DNA from: Bacillota bacterium | GTDB lineage: Bacteria; Bacillota; Clostridia; Acetivibrionales; DSM-1351 | Direction: 5' to 3' | Assembly: GCA_023400235.1 (NCBI GenBank) | Contig: JAEXFI010000002.1 | Span: forward strand, 1-64,000 | Length of the DNA stretch: 64,000 bases | Shown: one piece after another, positions 36,524-44,426 of the stretch | Numbering within the stretch: position 1 is the first letter of the stretch | Layout of the letters: each line of letters starts with the position of its first letter | Notes under the pieces: model-generated | What the model was told of the DNA's origin: nothing | The model's input: only the letters and a program-made list of their open reading frames with translations | Databases searched by the model: none | Program-made: the position numbers and the translations under genes

Positions 36524-36943
36524 GTGAGAATACTGGGTATAGATTATGGGGATTCCAGAATAGGTATTGCAGTCAGCGACCCTATGGGCTGGACTGCGCA
36601 GGGCCTTGAAACCGTTAAGAGCAAGGAAAGCCTCAAAAAGGCCATAGCAAGAATTCTGGAAATAATAAAGCAATATGACATAAAAGATATTGTCATCGGC
36701 TATCCGTTAAATATGAACGGGACTGCCGGACCAAGAACCGAAAGGACCGAAGCCTTCATAAAAAAGCTGCTGGAGCTGGATAACTTCAATATAGTCAAGT
36801 GGGACGAACGGCTGACCACGGTTTCTGCTCACAGGACCATGAACGAGCTTGGCGTTAAAGCCTCAAACAAAAAGAATATTGTGGACACCTTGTCTGCGGT
36901 GCTCATCCTTCAGGGCTATCTGGACAGGAAAAGCAGAGCTTAG
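36524..36943 (+). CDS. ruvX: Putative Holliday junction resolvase RuvX (YqgF)
   Basis: 139 residues from a GTG with GGAGGG upstream. The RNase H-like fold is seen in RILGIDYGDSRIGIAVSDP (first catalytic Asp), DIVIGYPLNMNGTAGPR, VKWDERLTTVSAHR (second acidic site) and KNIVDTLSAVLILQGYL (final Asp). YqgF proteins act on branched DNA or in rRNA 5' maturation. It is the middle gene of ireB-ruvX-yrzB, with 143 bp after ireB. Confidence 0.93.
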   Translation: MRILGIDYGDSRIGIAVSDPMGWTAQGLETVKSKESLKKAIARILEIIKQYDIKDIVIGYPLNMNGTAGPRTERTEAFIKKLLELDNFNIVKWDERLTTVSAHRTMNELGVKASNKKNIVDTLSAVLILQGYLDRKSRA

Positions 36944-37103
36944 TTTGTACCGGACCTACTAAGGTTTAAAAAACTTTAATATTGGAAATCCTGTGCAAGT
37001 GTGATATTATTAAATCAATAATTTTGAAGTTTGCAGGATGTTGAAATTATTGAAGAAAAGCTATTCTAGCAACGCAGTGTATTATATCGGGAGGAAAATA
37101 GAT

Positions 37104-37397
37104 ATGAGCAACATGGATGAAGAAAGAGACGACATTGTAGTGTTTATTGGTGAAGATGGTGAAGAAGTAGAGTTTGAACACATTGATACCATAGAGATGA
37201 ACGGAAATGAATACGTGGTGCTTCTTCCTGTAGAAGAGCAGGAAAACGAAGAAGTGGATGAAGTTGTCATTCTTAAGGTGGAGCACAATGACGACGGTGA
37301 GGATTCCTTTGTAACTGTTGATGACGAAGAAGAATTAAACAGTGTATTTGAAGAATTCAAAACCAGAATGGAAGAAGAATACGACTTCGAAGAATAA
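37104..37397 (+). CDS. yrzB: DUF1292/UPF0473 protein YrzB
   Basis: 97 residues from the ATG at 37104 with GGGAGG 9 bp upstream; an upstream in-frame Met is not supported. Very acidic: DDIVVFIGEDGEEVEFEHI, NGNEYVVLLP, and a C-terminal run of Glu and Asp. This matches the DUF1292 family that always lies next to ruvX in Firmicutes. Function unknown. Confidence 0.9.
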   Translation: MSNMDEERDDIVVFIGEDGEEVEFEHIDTIEMNGNEYVVLLPVEEQENEEVDEVVILKVEHNDDGEDSFVTVDDEEELNSVFEEFKTRMEEEYDFEE

Positions 37398-37413
37398 TCC
37401 TGTATAAAAAATA

Positions 37414-37456
37414 AGACCTCCAAATGGGTGAACAAGCATCGGTTTGGAGGTTTTTA
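37414..37456 (+). terminator. Intrinsic terminator after yrzB
   Basis: ACCTCCAAA (37416-37424) pairs with TTTGGAGG (37443-37450) and is followed by TTTTT. Confidence 0.9.
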
Positions 37457-37657
37457 TCTAGTTGCTTGATCCTTTATATTGCAGTATATTGAACCTATAT
37501 TATTGCTGATATTCCCGGCTGTACGAGCCATTCATATTTTAATTGCAACAGATTGCAACAGTTCTTATTAACAAAAATACTCTTTAAAACAATATATATT
37601 CACTTGAAATAAATAATTATGCCTTATCTATAATATGGTAATTTTTTACCAGCTTTA

Positions 37658-37715
37658 TTGAATATTAAAAAATTATTTGTTATAATATTAACGAATATTG
37701 TTAATATTATAACAA
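37658..37715 (+). promoter_or_regulatory. Hydrogenase operon promoter with two Rex-like operators
   Basis: -35 TTGAAT (37658-37663), 17-bp spacer, -10 TATAAT (37681-37686). Two 18-bp palindromes resemble the clostridial Rex consensus TTGTTAANNNNTTAACAA: TTGTTATAATATTAACGA at 37677-37694 (two mismatches) covers the -10, and TTGTTAATATTATAACAA at 37698-37715 (one mismatch) covers the start region. Their centres are 21 bp apart, two helical turns. Rex is released by NADH, so the operon would be induced when NADH is high. Confidence 0.75.
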
Positions 37716-37752
37716 TTATATTAAACACATTATTTTAAGGGGGTCTGAAGTA

Positions 37753-38247
37753 ATGAGTGAAAATGAGTGCTGCTGCGGATGCACAGACGTAAACAGCTCA
37801 AAGCTCACAGAGATTATTGCAAAATATGTTGACACCAGAGGTGCGCTGATACCTGTTTTGCACGAAGCTCAGGAAGTATATGGCTATTTGCCCGAGACAG
37901 TTCTGAAAAAGATATCTGACGGGCTGAAGGTGCCATTGGCTGAAATTTACGGCGTAGTAACTTTTTATACTCAATTTTCATTAAATCCGAAGGGGCGTTT
38001 CAAAATCAATGTTTGCATGGGCACAGCTTGCTATGTAAAGGGTTCGGGAGATATTCTGGATGTCTTCAGAGAAAAGCTGGGAATCGATGTGGGACAGTGC
38101 ACGGAAGACGGAAAGTTTTCGCTGGATGCGTGCAGGTGCATAGGAGCCTGCGGTCTTGCTCCTGTAATCATGATCAATGATGATGTTCATGGAAGATTGG
38201 TTCCTGAAGATGTCGGCGGGATTCTGGAAAAGTATAAAGAGCTGTAA
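37753..38247 (+). CDS. hndA: NAD(P)H-linked hydrogenase subunit HndA (NuoE-like)
   Basis: 164 residues. A helical N-terminal domain (IIAKYVDTRGALIPVLHEAQ, EVYGYLPETVLKKISDGLKV) is followed by a thioredoxin-like [2Fe-2S] fold with Cys pairs in NVCMGTACYVKG and LDACRCIGACGLAPV. These bind the 24-kDa subunit type cluster of NADH:quinone oxidoreductase and NAD-dependent hydrogenases. It passes electrons between HndC and the catalytic subunit. First gene of the operon; GGGGGTCTGAAGTA before the ATG. The N terminus has a Cys-rich stretch (ECCCGC) that is unusual. Confidence 0.92.
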   Translation: MSENECCCGCTDVNSSKLTEIIAKYVDTRGALIPVLHEAQEVYGYLPETVLKKISDGLKVPLAEIYGVVTFYTQFSLNPKGRFKINVCMGTACYVKGSGDILDVFREKLGIDVGQCTEDGKFSLDACRCIGACGLAPVIMINDDVHGRLVPEDVGGILEKYKEL

Positions 38248-38305
38248 AGCTGTGCGGGAGCACAAGCTGAAGAAATTATAGAGAATAAAAATCCGGAGAA
38301 GAAAT

Positions 38306-38884
38306 ATGAGAGACTTGTCACTTCACATACTTGATATAGTACAAAATTCTATTAATGCAAAGGCAACAAGTATTACTGTACATATGGAACAAAGGTATGC
38401 TGCCGTGCAGAGGAAAAAAATCCTGGAATTGAAAATTGGAGATAACGGAACAGGGATGGACCACAAGCTGCTTGCCAGGGTGGAGGACCCGTTTGTTACT
38501 TCAAGAACCACTCGTAAGGTGGGTCTGGGTATTCCACTGCTGAAGGAATCAGCAAAAAAATGTGAGGGCAGCTTTTATGTTAAATCTCATAAAAATGTCG
38601 GAACTGAAATTTCGGCTGCTTTTTCTATTAACCATATTGATCGACTCCCTATTGGTGATGTGGGTGAAACCATGATTACCTTGATTTTATCGAATCCTGG
38701 AATACGGTTTGTTTTATTTTTAACCAGTGAAAAGGGAAATTTCAGACTGGATACTGAAGAAGCTGCTAAATCGTTTAAGGGTGTAACTGGTACGGAATAC
38801 GAATATATAACTTGGCTAAAAGAGTTTATTGATGACGGTATAAAAAATATTTTCGGAGGTGTACTTAATGAAGTCGATAGCTGA
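38306..38884 (+). CDS. GHKL-type ATPase in the hydrogenase operon
   Basis: 192 residues, CGGAGAAGAAAT upstream. HATPase_c pattern: N-box LDIVQNSINAKATSITV, G1 IGDNGTGMDHKLL, then EDPFVTSRTTRKVGLGIPLLKESA (ATP lid and G2). It is close to anti-sigma kinases such as SpoIIAB and to histidine-kinase cores, but no HisKA or HAMP region is attached. The C-terminal third (from about residue 110) is a separate alpha/beta part with MITLILSNPGIRFVLFL. Such free-standing ATPases are common inside clostridial hydrogenase operons, and their role is not established. It overlaps hndB by 17 bp, so it is made with the hydrogenase. Confidence 0.8.
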   Translation: MRDLSLHILDIVQNSINAKATSITVHMEQRYAAVQRKKILELKIGDNGTGMDHKLLARVEDPFVTSRTTRKVGLGIPLLKESAKKCEGSFYVKSHKNVGTEISAAFSINHIDRLPIGDVGETMITLILSNPGIRFVLFLTSEKGNFRLDTEEAAKSFKGVTGTEYEYITWLKEFIDDGIKNIFGGVLNEVDS

Positions 38885-39242
38885 ATTGGATGAGATCAGA
38901 AAGAAAACTCTTGCTCAGATCTCGCTCAGATCAAATGAAAATGGCCTGAGAGTCATAGTAGGAATGGCTACCTGCGGGATTGCGGCTGGAGCCCGACCTG
39001 TTATGAAGGCGTTTATGGAGGAAATTAACAAAAGAAAACTTCAAAATATTACCGTATCTATGACCGGATGCATCGGTGCATGCAGGCTAGAACCCATAGT
39101 AGATATTATTGACAATGATGGAAATAAGGTAACCTATGTCAAAATGACTCCTGAAAAGGCGCAAAGAGTTGTTTTGGAACACCTGGTAAACGGTAAGGTA
39201 TGCGCTGACCTCACAATTGGGGCAGAGGAAGCAAAAAAATAA
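38868..39242 (+). CDS. hndB: HndB-like [2Fe-2S] ferredoxin subunit
   Basis: 124 residues from the ATG at 38868 (GGAGG 8 bp upstream); a GTG 9 bp earlier overlaps the ribosome binding site. The thioredoxin-like ferredoxin fold shows Cys in VGMATCGIAAGARPV and TGCIGACRLEPIVDI, four ligands for a [2Fe-2S] cluster. In Desulfovibrio the four-subunit HndABCD NADP-reducing hydrogenase has exactly this extra subunit. It begins inside the ATPase gene, showing tight coupling. Confidence 0.88.
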   Translation: MKSIAELDEIRKKTLAQISLRSNENGLRVIVGMATCGIAAGARPVMKAFMEEINKRKLQNITVSMTGCIGACRLEPIVDIIDNDGNKVTYVKMTPEKAQRVVLEHLVNGKVCADLTIGAEEAKK

Positions 39243-39273
39243 TAAAACGTAATTTTCACAGGAGGGTTAAAAA

Positions 39274-41067
39274 ATGCAATTATATAGAGCACATGTGCTT
39301 GTTTGTGCAGGTACTGGCTGTACTTCCTCCAATTCATTAAAGATAATGGAGGAAATGGAGTCCTTACTTAAAAAAAGTAACCTGGAAGATGAAGTAAAAA
39401 TAGTTAAAACCGGCTGTTTCGGACTTTGTGCCGAAGGCCCAATTGTTGTGATATATCCTGAAGGTGCCATGTACGTCAGAGTTGAAGCCTCAGATATACA
39501 GGTCATTGTAGAGGAACATCTGCTTAAGGGCAGGATTGTAAGAAGGCTGCTTGCAGGAGAGAAGGAAGCAGAGGACATATCAAAGGTACTGGAGAACGTG
39601 GACTTCTTTAAAAGGCAGCAGCGTATAGCCTTAAGAAACTGCGGCCGCATTAATCCTGAAAATATTGATGAGTACATAGCTTTTGACGGATACAAGGCAC
39701 TGGAAAAGGTCTTGACGGAGATGACACCGGAGGCGGTTATTGACACGGTTAAAGGCTCAGGCCTGAGAGGCAGAGGGGGCGGAGGCTTCCCCACAGGCAT
39801 AAAGTGGGAATTTGCGGCAAAGCAGGTGTCAGATCAGAAGTATGTCTGTTGTAACGCCGATGAAGGCGATCCGGGTGCTTTTATGGACAGAAGCGTGCTT
39901 GAAGGCGACCCCCATTCTCTTATAGAAGCCATGTCCATTGCAGGCTATGCCATCGGAGCAACGGAAGGGTTCATATATGTAAGGGCGGAATACCCTATAG
40001 CTGTTAAGAGGCTTCAGCTGGCAATCGACCAGGCAAAGGAATATGGGATTCTGGGAGACAATGTTCTTGGAACGGGCCACAGGTTTGACCTGGAAATAAG
40101 GCTTGGTGCCGGAGCTTTTGTCTGCGGAGAAGAAACCGCTCTGATGACTTCCATAGAGGGCCATAGAGGTGAGCCCAGACCAAGGCCTCCATTCCCTGCG
40201 GTAAAGGGCTTATGGCAGAAACCTACCATACTTAACAATGTTGAGACCTATGCAAATATTCCGGTGATTATTTTAAATGGTGCACAGTGGTTTTCCAGCA
40301 TCGGCACTGAGAAGAGCAAGGGCACGAAGGTTTTTGCCCTGGGCGGAAAAATAAACAATACCGGCCTTGTGGAGGTTCCAATGGGAACTACCTTGAGAGA
40401 GGTGGTTTATGATATAGGCGGAGGAATTCCAAAGGGCAAAAAGTTCAAGGCCGCCCAGACAGGAGGTCCGTCAGGAGGCTGTATCCCTGCTTCACATCTG
40501 GATACCCCCATTGACTATGATTCACTTATCGCCCTTGGCTCCATGATGGGTTCAGGCGGCCTTATAGTTATGGATGAAGATAACTGTATGGTGGATATAG
40601 CTAAGTTTTTCCTTGAGTTCACAGTGGATGAATCCTGCGGAAAATGTCCTCCCTGTAGAATTGGAACCAAACGCATGCTTGAGATACTTGAAAGGATAAC
40701 GGAAGGTAAGGGAGAAGAGGGTGATATTGAAAAGCTGGAGCTGCTGGCCAAGAATATCAAGGCTTCTGCTCTCTGCGGTCTTGGACAGACTGCTCCAAAC
40801 CCAATACTCAGCACCTTGAAATACTTCAGGGACGAATATGAAGCTCATGTTTACGAGAAAAGATGTCCTTCAGGGGTTTGCAAGTCCATGCTCAGATACA
40901 CCATTGAACCGTCCAAATGCAAGAGCTGCGGACTGTGTACCAAGGTTTGTCCTATGAACTGCATAAGCGGTGAGAAAAAGGTGCCTTACGTTATTGATCA
41001 CAGCAAGTGTGCAAAATGCGGCGCCTGTGTGGATAAGTGCCCATTCAAGGCAATCGCTGTAATGTAG
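39274..41067 (+). CDS. hndC: HndC, NuoF-like diaphorase subunit of the hydrogenase
   Basis: 597 residues, AGGAGGG before the ATG. An N-terminal thioredoxin-like [2Fe-2S] part (LVCAGTGCTSSNS, TGCFGLCAEGP) is followed by the FMN/NADH domain: GLRGRGGGGFPTGIKWEF, NADEGDPGAFMDRSVLEGDP, GAGAFVCGEETALMTSIEG. Then the [4Fe-4S] motif ESCGKCPPCRIG, and two C-terminal 4Fe-4S ferredoxin motifs (CKSCGLCTKVCPMNC and CAKCGACVDKCPF). It oxidises or reduces NAD(P)H and wires the electrons to HydA. In electron-bifurcating hydrogenases this is the flavin subunit. Confidence 0.95.
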   Translation: MQLYRAHVLVCAGTGCTSSNSLKIMEEMESLLKKSNLEDEVKIVKTGCFGLCAEGPIVVIYPEGAMYVRVEASDIQVIVEEHLLKGRIVRRLLAGEKEAEDISKVLENVDFFKRQQRIALRNCGRINPENIDEYIAFDGYKALEKVLTEMTPEAVIDTVKGSGLRGRGGGGFPTGIKWEFAAKQVSDQKYVCCNADEGDPGAFMDRSVLEGDPHSLIEAMSIAGYAIGATEGFIYVRAEYPIAVKRLQLAIDQAKEYGILGDNVLGTGHRFDLEIRLGAGAFVCGEETALMTSIEGHRGEPRPRPPFPAVKGLWQKPTILNNVETYANIPVIILNGAQWFSSIGTEKSKGTKVFALGGKINNTGLVEVPMGTTLREVVYDIGGGIPKGKKFKAAQTGGPSGGCIPASHLDTPIDYDSLIALGSMMGSGGLIVMDEDNCMVDIAKFFLEFTVDESCGKCPPCRIGTKRMLEILERITEGKGEEGDIEKLELLAKNIKASALCGLGQTAPNPILSTLKYFRDEYEAHVYEKRCPSGVCKSMLRYTIEPSKCKSCGLCTKVCPMNCISGEKKVPYVIDHSKCAKCGACVDKCPFKAIAVM

Positions 41068-41117
41068 GTTTTCATATCTATAATTTGCGTGCATATGAAC
41101 GCTAATAGGAGGTTAGT

Positions 41118-42875
41118 ATGTCAACGGTTAATATAACAATAGACGGAAAGAAACTGCAGGTTGAAAAAGATATAACTATTTTGGAGGCTGCTAGAAGAGC
41201 CAATATCAAAATACCAACTCTTTGCTTCCTGAAGGATATAAATGAAATAGGCGCATGCAGGATGTGCGTTGTTGAAATAAAAGGGGCCAGGGCGCTTCAG
41301 GCTGCCTGTGTCTATCCTGTGGCAGAGGGGCTTGAAATATACACCCAGAGCCCAAATGTCAGGGAAGCCAGAAAGGTTACTCTGGAATTGATATTGTCAA
41401 ATCATGATAAAAAATGCCTTACCTGTGTGAGAAATAGAAACTGTGAGCTCCAGACCCTGTCCGAGGAATTGAACATCAGCCAGCTCAGATTTGAGGGAGA
41501 GAGCACAAAGCTGCCTCTGGACAATTTTTCACCATCAATTGTGAGAGACCCAAACAAGTGTATACTTTGCAGACGCTGTGTCAGTGTCTGTAAGGATGTC
41601 CAGACGGTTTCGGTCATCAGCGCCACGGAGAGAGGCTTTAAATCTGCCATTTCATGCGCTTTTGACAAGTCTCTGGCAGATGTGCCCTGTACCATGTGCG
41701 GACAATGTATAAGTGTTTGCCCGGTAGGAGCACTGAGAGAAAAAGACGATACCGACAGGGTGTGGGAAGCACTTTCCAATCCGGACCTTCATGTGGTGGT
41801 TCAGACTGCTCCCGCAGTGAGAGTGGCATTGGGTGAGGAATTCGGCCTGCCCATAGGCGCAAGGGTTACTGGGAAGATGGTTTCCGCCCTGAGCCGTTTG
41901 GGTTTTGCCAAGGTATTCGATACAGATACGGCTGCCGACCTCACAATCATGGAGGAGGGCACGGAACTGCTGAACAGGCTCAAAAACGGAGGCAAGCTTC
42001 CTGTGATAACCTCCTGCAGTCCGGGCTGGATAAAGTTCTGTGAGCACAACTATCCTGAATTCCTGGATAACCTGTCTTCATGCAAATCTCCCCATGAAAT
42101 GTTCGGGGCTGTACTTAAGACCTACTATGCTGAAAAAATTGGTATAGAGCCTTCTAAAATCTTCGTGGCATCCATTATGCCCTGTACGGCAAAGAAGTTT
42201 GAGGCCCAGCGGCCGGAGCTTTCTGCATCGGGCTTTGCGGATGTGGACGTGGTACTTACCACAAGGGAACTGGCTAAGATGATAAAGGAAGCGGGAATCG
42301 ACTTTACAAATCTTGAAGACGGCCGGTTTGATGATCCTATGGGAGAAGCCACCGGTGCAGCGGTTATTTTCGGAGCCACCGGTGGAGTAATGGAAGCGGC
42401 ACTTAGGACAGTAGCTGAGATAGTAACGGGAAAATCCTTTGACAATGTGGAGTATAGAGCTGTCCGAGGTGTTGAGGGCATTAAGGAAGCTACAGTGGAA
42501 ATAGGCGAAATGAAGCTGAAGGCTGCCGTGGCTCATGGTCTTGGCAATGCCAGAAAGCTGCTTGACAGCATAAAGGCCGGAGAGGCCAGGTATGACTTTG
42601 TAGAGATTATGGCATGCCCTGGAGGTTGTGTAAACGGAGGAGGGCAGCCTATACAGCCGTCCTCCGTCAGAAGCTGGACAGACCTGAGAAGCGAAAGGGC
42701 AAAGGCCATATATGAGGAGGATGAAAGCCTCACCTTCAGAAAGTCCCATGATAATCCCATAGTGAAGGAAATGTATGAGAAATATTTTGGAGAGCCTGGA
42801 AGTCATAAGGCGCACAAGGTTCTACATACCCACTATGAAAAAAGAGAGAATTATCCTGTAAAAGAAGAGATATGA
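41118..42875 (+). CDS. hydA: [FeFe] hydrogenase catalytic subunit
   Basis: 585 residues, AGGAGG upstream. Order: [2Fe-2S] domain (IGACRMCVVEIKG, LQAACVYP), the His-ligated [4Fe-4S] motif HDKKCLTCVRNRNCEL, two ferredoxin clusters (CILCRRCVSVCKD and CTMCGQCISVCPVGAL), and the H-cluster motifs L1 TSCSPGWIKFCE, L2 MPCTAKKFEAQR and L3 MACPGGCVNGGGQP. All proton-reducing site Cys are present. A short SSU-type tail (NPIVKEMYEKYFGEPGSHKA) follows. This is the M3-type enzyme of NAD(P)-linked and bifurcating hydrogenases that evolve H2 from NADH and ferredoxin. Last gene of the operon (HndD equivalent). Confidence 0.97.
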   Translation: MSTVNITIDGKKLQVEKDITILEAARRANIKIPTLCFLKDINEIGACRMCVVEIKGARALQAACVYPVAEGLEIYTQSPNVREARKVTLELILSNHDKKCLTCVRNRNCELQTLSEELNISQLRFEGESTKLPLDNFSPSIVRDPNKCILCRRCVSVCKDVQTVSVISATERGFKSAISCAFDKSLADVPCTMCGQCISVCPVGALREKDDTDRVWEALSNPDLHVVVQTAPAVRVALGEEFGLPIGARVTGKMVSALSRLGFAKVFDTDTAADLTIMEEGTELLNRLKNGGKLPVITSCSPGWIKFCEHNYPEFLDNLSSCKSPHEMFGAVLKTYYAEKIGIEPSKIFVASIMPCTAKKFEAQRPELSASGFADVDVVLTTRELAKMIKEAGIDFTNLEDGRFDDPMGEATGAAVIFGATGGVMEAALRTVAEIVTGKSFDNVEYRAVRGVEGIKEATVEIGEMKLKAAVAHGLGNARKLLDSIKAGEARYDFVEIMACPGGCVNGGGQPIQPSSVRSWTDLRSERAKAIYEEDESLTFRKSHDNPIVKEMYEKYFGEPGSHKAHKVLHTHYEKRENYPVKEEI

Positions 42876-42962
42876 GAGAGCTTGAACAACCATGAATTTT
42901 TATAACATTCAGAGGCTGCTGCAAAACGTATAAATATGTAGCGTTGAAGGGGAAAAGTGCTG

Positions 42963-43085
42963 TTTTGCATCCATTTTTGGAAAAATGGATGCAAAATGCG
43001 GGCCTTAGCGTTTGGCCCGCAAGCAGTTTTTCCAAAGGGAGTATTGTAAAATGAAAGTAATTTCATTTTACAATACTCCCTTTTC
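42963..43085 (+). terminator. Three consecutive perfect hairpins after hydA
   Basis: Hairpin 1: 16-bp perfect stem, 42963-42978 with 42981-42996 (2-base loop). Hairpin 2: TGCGGGCC/GGCCCGCA, 42997-43004 with 43014-43021. Hairpin 3: 20-bp perfect stem, 43037-43056 with 43061-43080, extended by AAA/TTT and followed by TTTTC. The third is a strong terminator. The first two touch with no spacer. The set could be part of one folded 3' element. Confidence 0.8.
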
Positions 43086-43273
43086 ATGCTTTTCTGGACG
43101 GGTTCCCCTGCTGACCATTTAGTAAATGAGGGAATTTGCCGAATAATATATAGAAGATTATAAATTTAAAATTATTTAAAGCTTTAGTGGTTTCAGAAAG
43201 ATTGCAGATTCGTTCGAAAGCATAGCATAGCAGGATTAATAATTTTACAGCTGCAAATAAAGGGGATCAGGTC
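43086..43273. other. Promoter region of the SLH gene
   Basis: AT-rich, no gene. Ends with AAAGGGGATCAGGTC, the ribosome binding site. Confidence 0.35.
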
Positions 43274-44386
43274 ATGGTTAAGAAATTGGGTTATTACATA
43301 CTGTCAGTGGTGATTTTTTTTGCTTCATGGGGTAGTGCCGCAAGTGCTCCCGTATTCTCTGATGTGGGAAATCACCGGGCGGCAGAGCACATCAACAGGT
43401 TGGCAGCAGAAGGAGTTCTGGGAGGATATACTGACGGAACCTTCAAGCCCGACAGGAATATCAGCAGAGTGGAGCTCCTGGCAATAATAAACGGTATTTT
43501 TAATAATCAGGAAAAAAGCTCCAGAAAGTTCAAGGATGTAGCTCCAAAGGATTGGTTCAGCGGAGAAATAGCCAAGGCTGTGGCCGCAGGCTACATAACC
43601 GGCTATGACGACGGGACTGTGAAGCCAGGAAAAACTGTTACAAGGCAGGAGGGCTATAAGATAGTAGCAGATGCATTTGGACTGTCTCAGCTGATTTCCA
43701 ACTCCTATCTTGCATTCAGCGATGCGGACTCTATTCAGAAATGGGCCAGAAACAGTACCGGAGTGCTGCTGGACCGGGGATATATAAAAAAAGACAGCAC
43801 TGGAAAACTCCTGCCCGGTAAATATATGACCAGAGCAGAGGCAGCAGAGCTGCTGGACAGGGCGGCAGGCATGATATTGAATGCTGCTGCGGATTCCTTT
43901 GAAGATAAAACCGTGGAAGGAAACCTTCTTGTACGCTCATCGGTCACCTCACTGAAAAATATCTCAGTAAATGGAGACCTGTATATTCCCCAAAGCACCT
44001 TGAAGCAAAATTTGGTATTGGATAATGTAAGGATAGGGGGCCGGCTTTATATCAGGAACAACAAGCTGGGCAGCATACTTATACAGGGCGGAGAGGCAGG
44101 AGGCATAATAATAGCAGGACAGTCCTCCCGAGTACAGCTGACCCTTGAGGATAATACTGCTGCGGACACCCTGAGAGTATTTGCAGCTTCCTCAATAAAT
44201 GTGGGGAGGGGCTGCAGGTTGGAAAAGTTGGAGCTGGAAGAGACGGCAGCCGGGACTGTGATTGAGGCGGTACCGGGAGTCCACATAAGCAATCGTTCCA
44301 AAAACATTATTGTAAACGGAGTTGACATTGACGTGGGTACTGTCTTTACAACCACTGATAGCCTGGATTTGATAAATATTTATTAA
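43274..44386 (+). CDS. SLH-domain surface protein with beta-roll-like C terminus
   Basis: 370 residues. A signal peptide (YYILSVVIFFASWGSAASA) leads to three SLH modules: HRAAEHINRLAAEGVLGGYTDGTFKPDR...SRVELLAII; FSGEIAKAVAAGYITGYDDG...TRQEGYKIV; and IQKWARNSTGVLLDRGYI...TRAEAAELL. SLH modules bind pyruvylated secondary cell-wall polymer. Residues about 215-370 are short strand repeats (GNLLVRSSVTSLKNISVNGD, LYIPQSTLKQNLVLDNVRIG), like a right-handed beta helix or polymer-forming fold. It likely anchors to the wall and offers a stiff outer domain. It is followed directly by the transglutaminase-like gene. Confidence 0.87.
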   Translation: MVKKLGYYILSVVIFFASWGSAASAPVFSDVGNHRAAEHINRLAAEGVLGGYTDGTFKPDRNISRVELLAIINGIFNNQEKSSRKFKDVAPKDWFSGEIAKAVAAGYITGYDDGTVKPGKTVTRQEGYKIVADAFGLSQLISNSYLAFSDADSIQKWARNSTGVLLDRGYIKKDSTGKLLPGKYMTRAEAAELLDRAAGMILNAAADSFEDKTVEGNLLVRSSVTSLKNISVNGDLYIPQSTLKQNLVLDNVRIGGRLYIRNNKLGSILIQGGEAGGIIIAGQSSRVQLTLEDNTAADTLRVFAASSINVGRGCRLEKLELEETAAGTVIEAVPGVHISNRSKNIIVNGVDIDVGTVFTTTDSLDLINIY

Positions 44387-44426
44387 CATGAAACAGACAG
44401 CCTATAAAAGGAGTTATGGAGTTATT

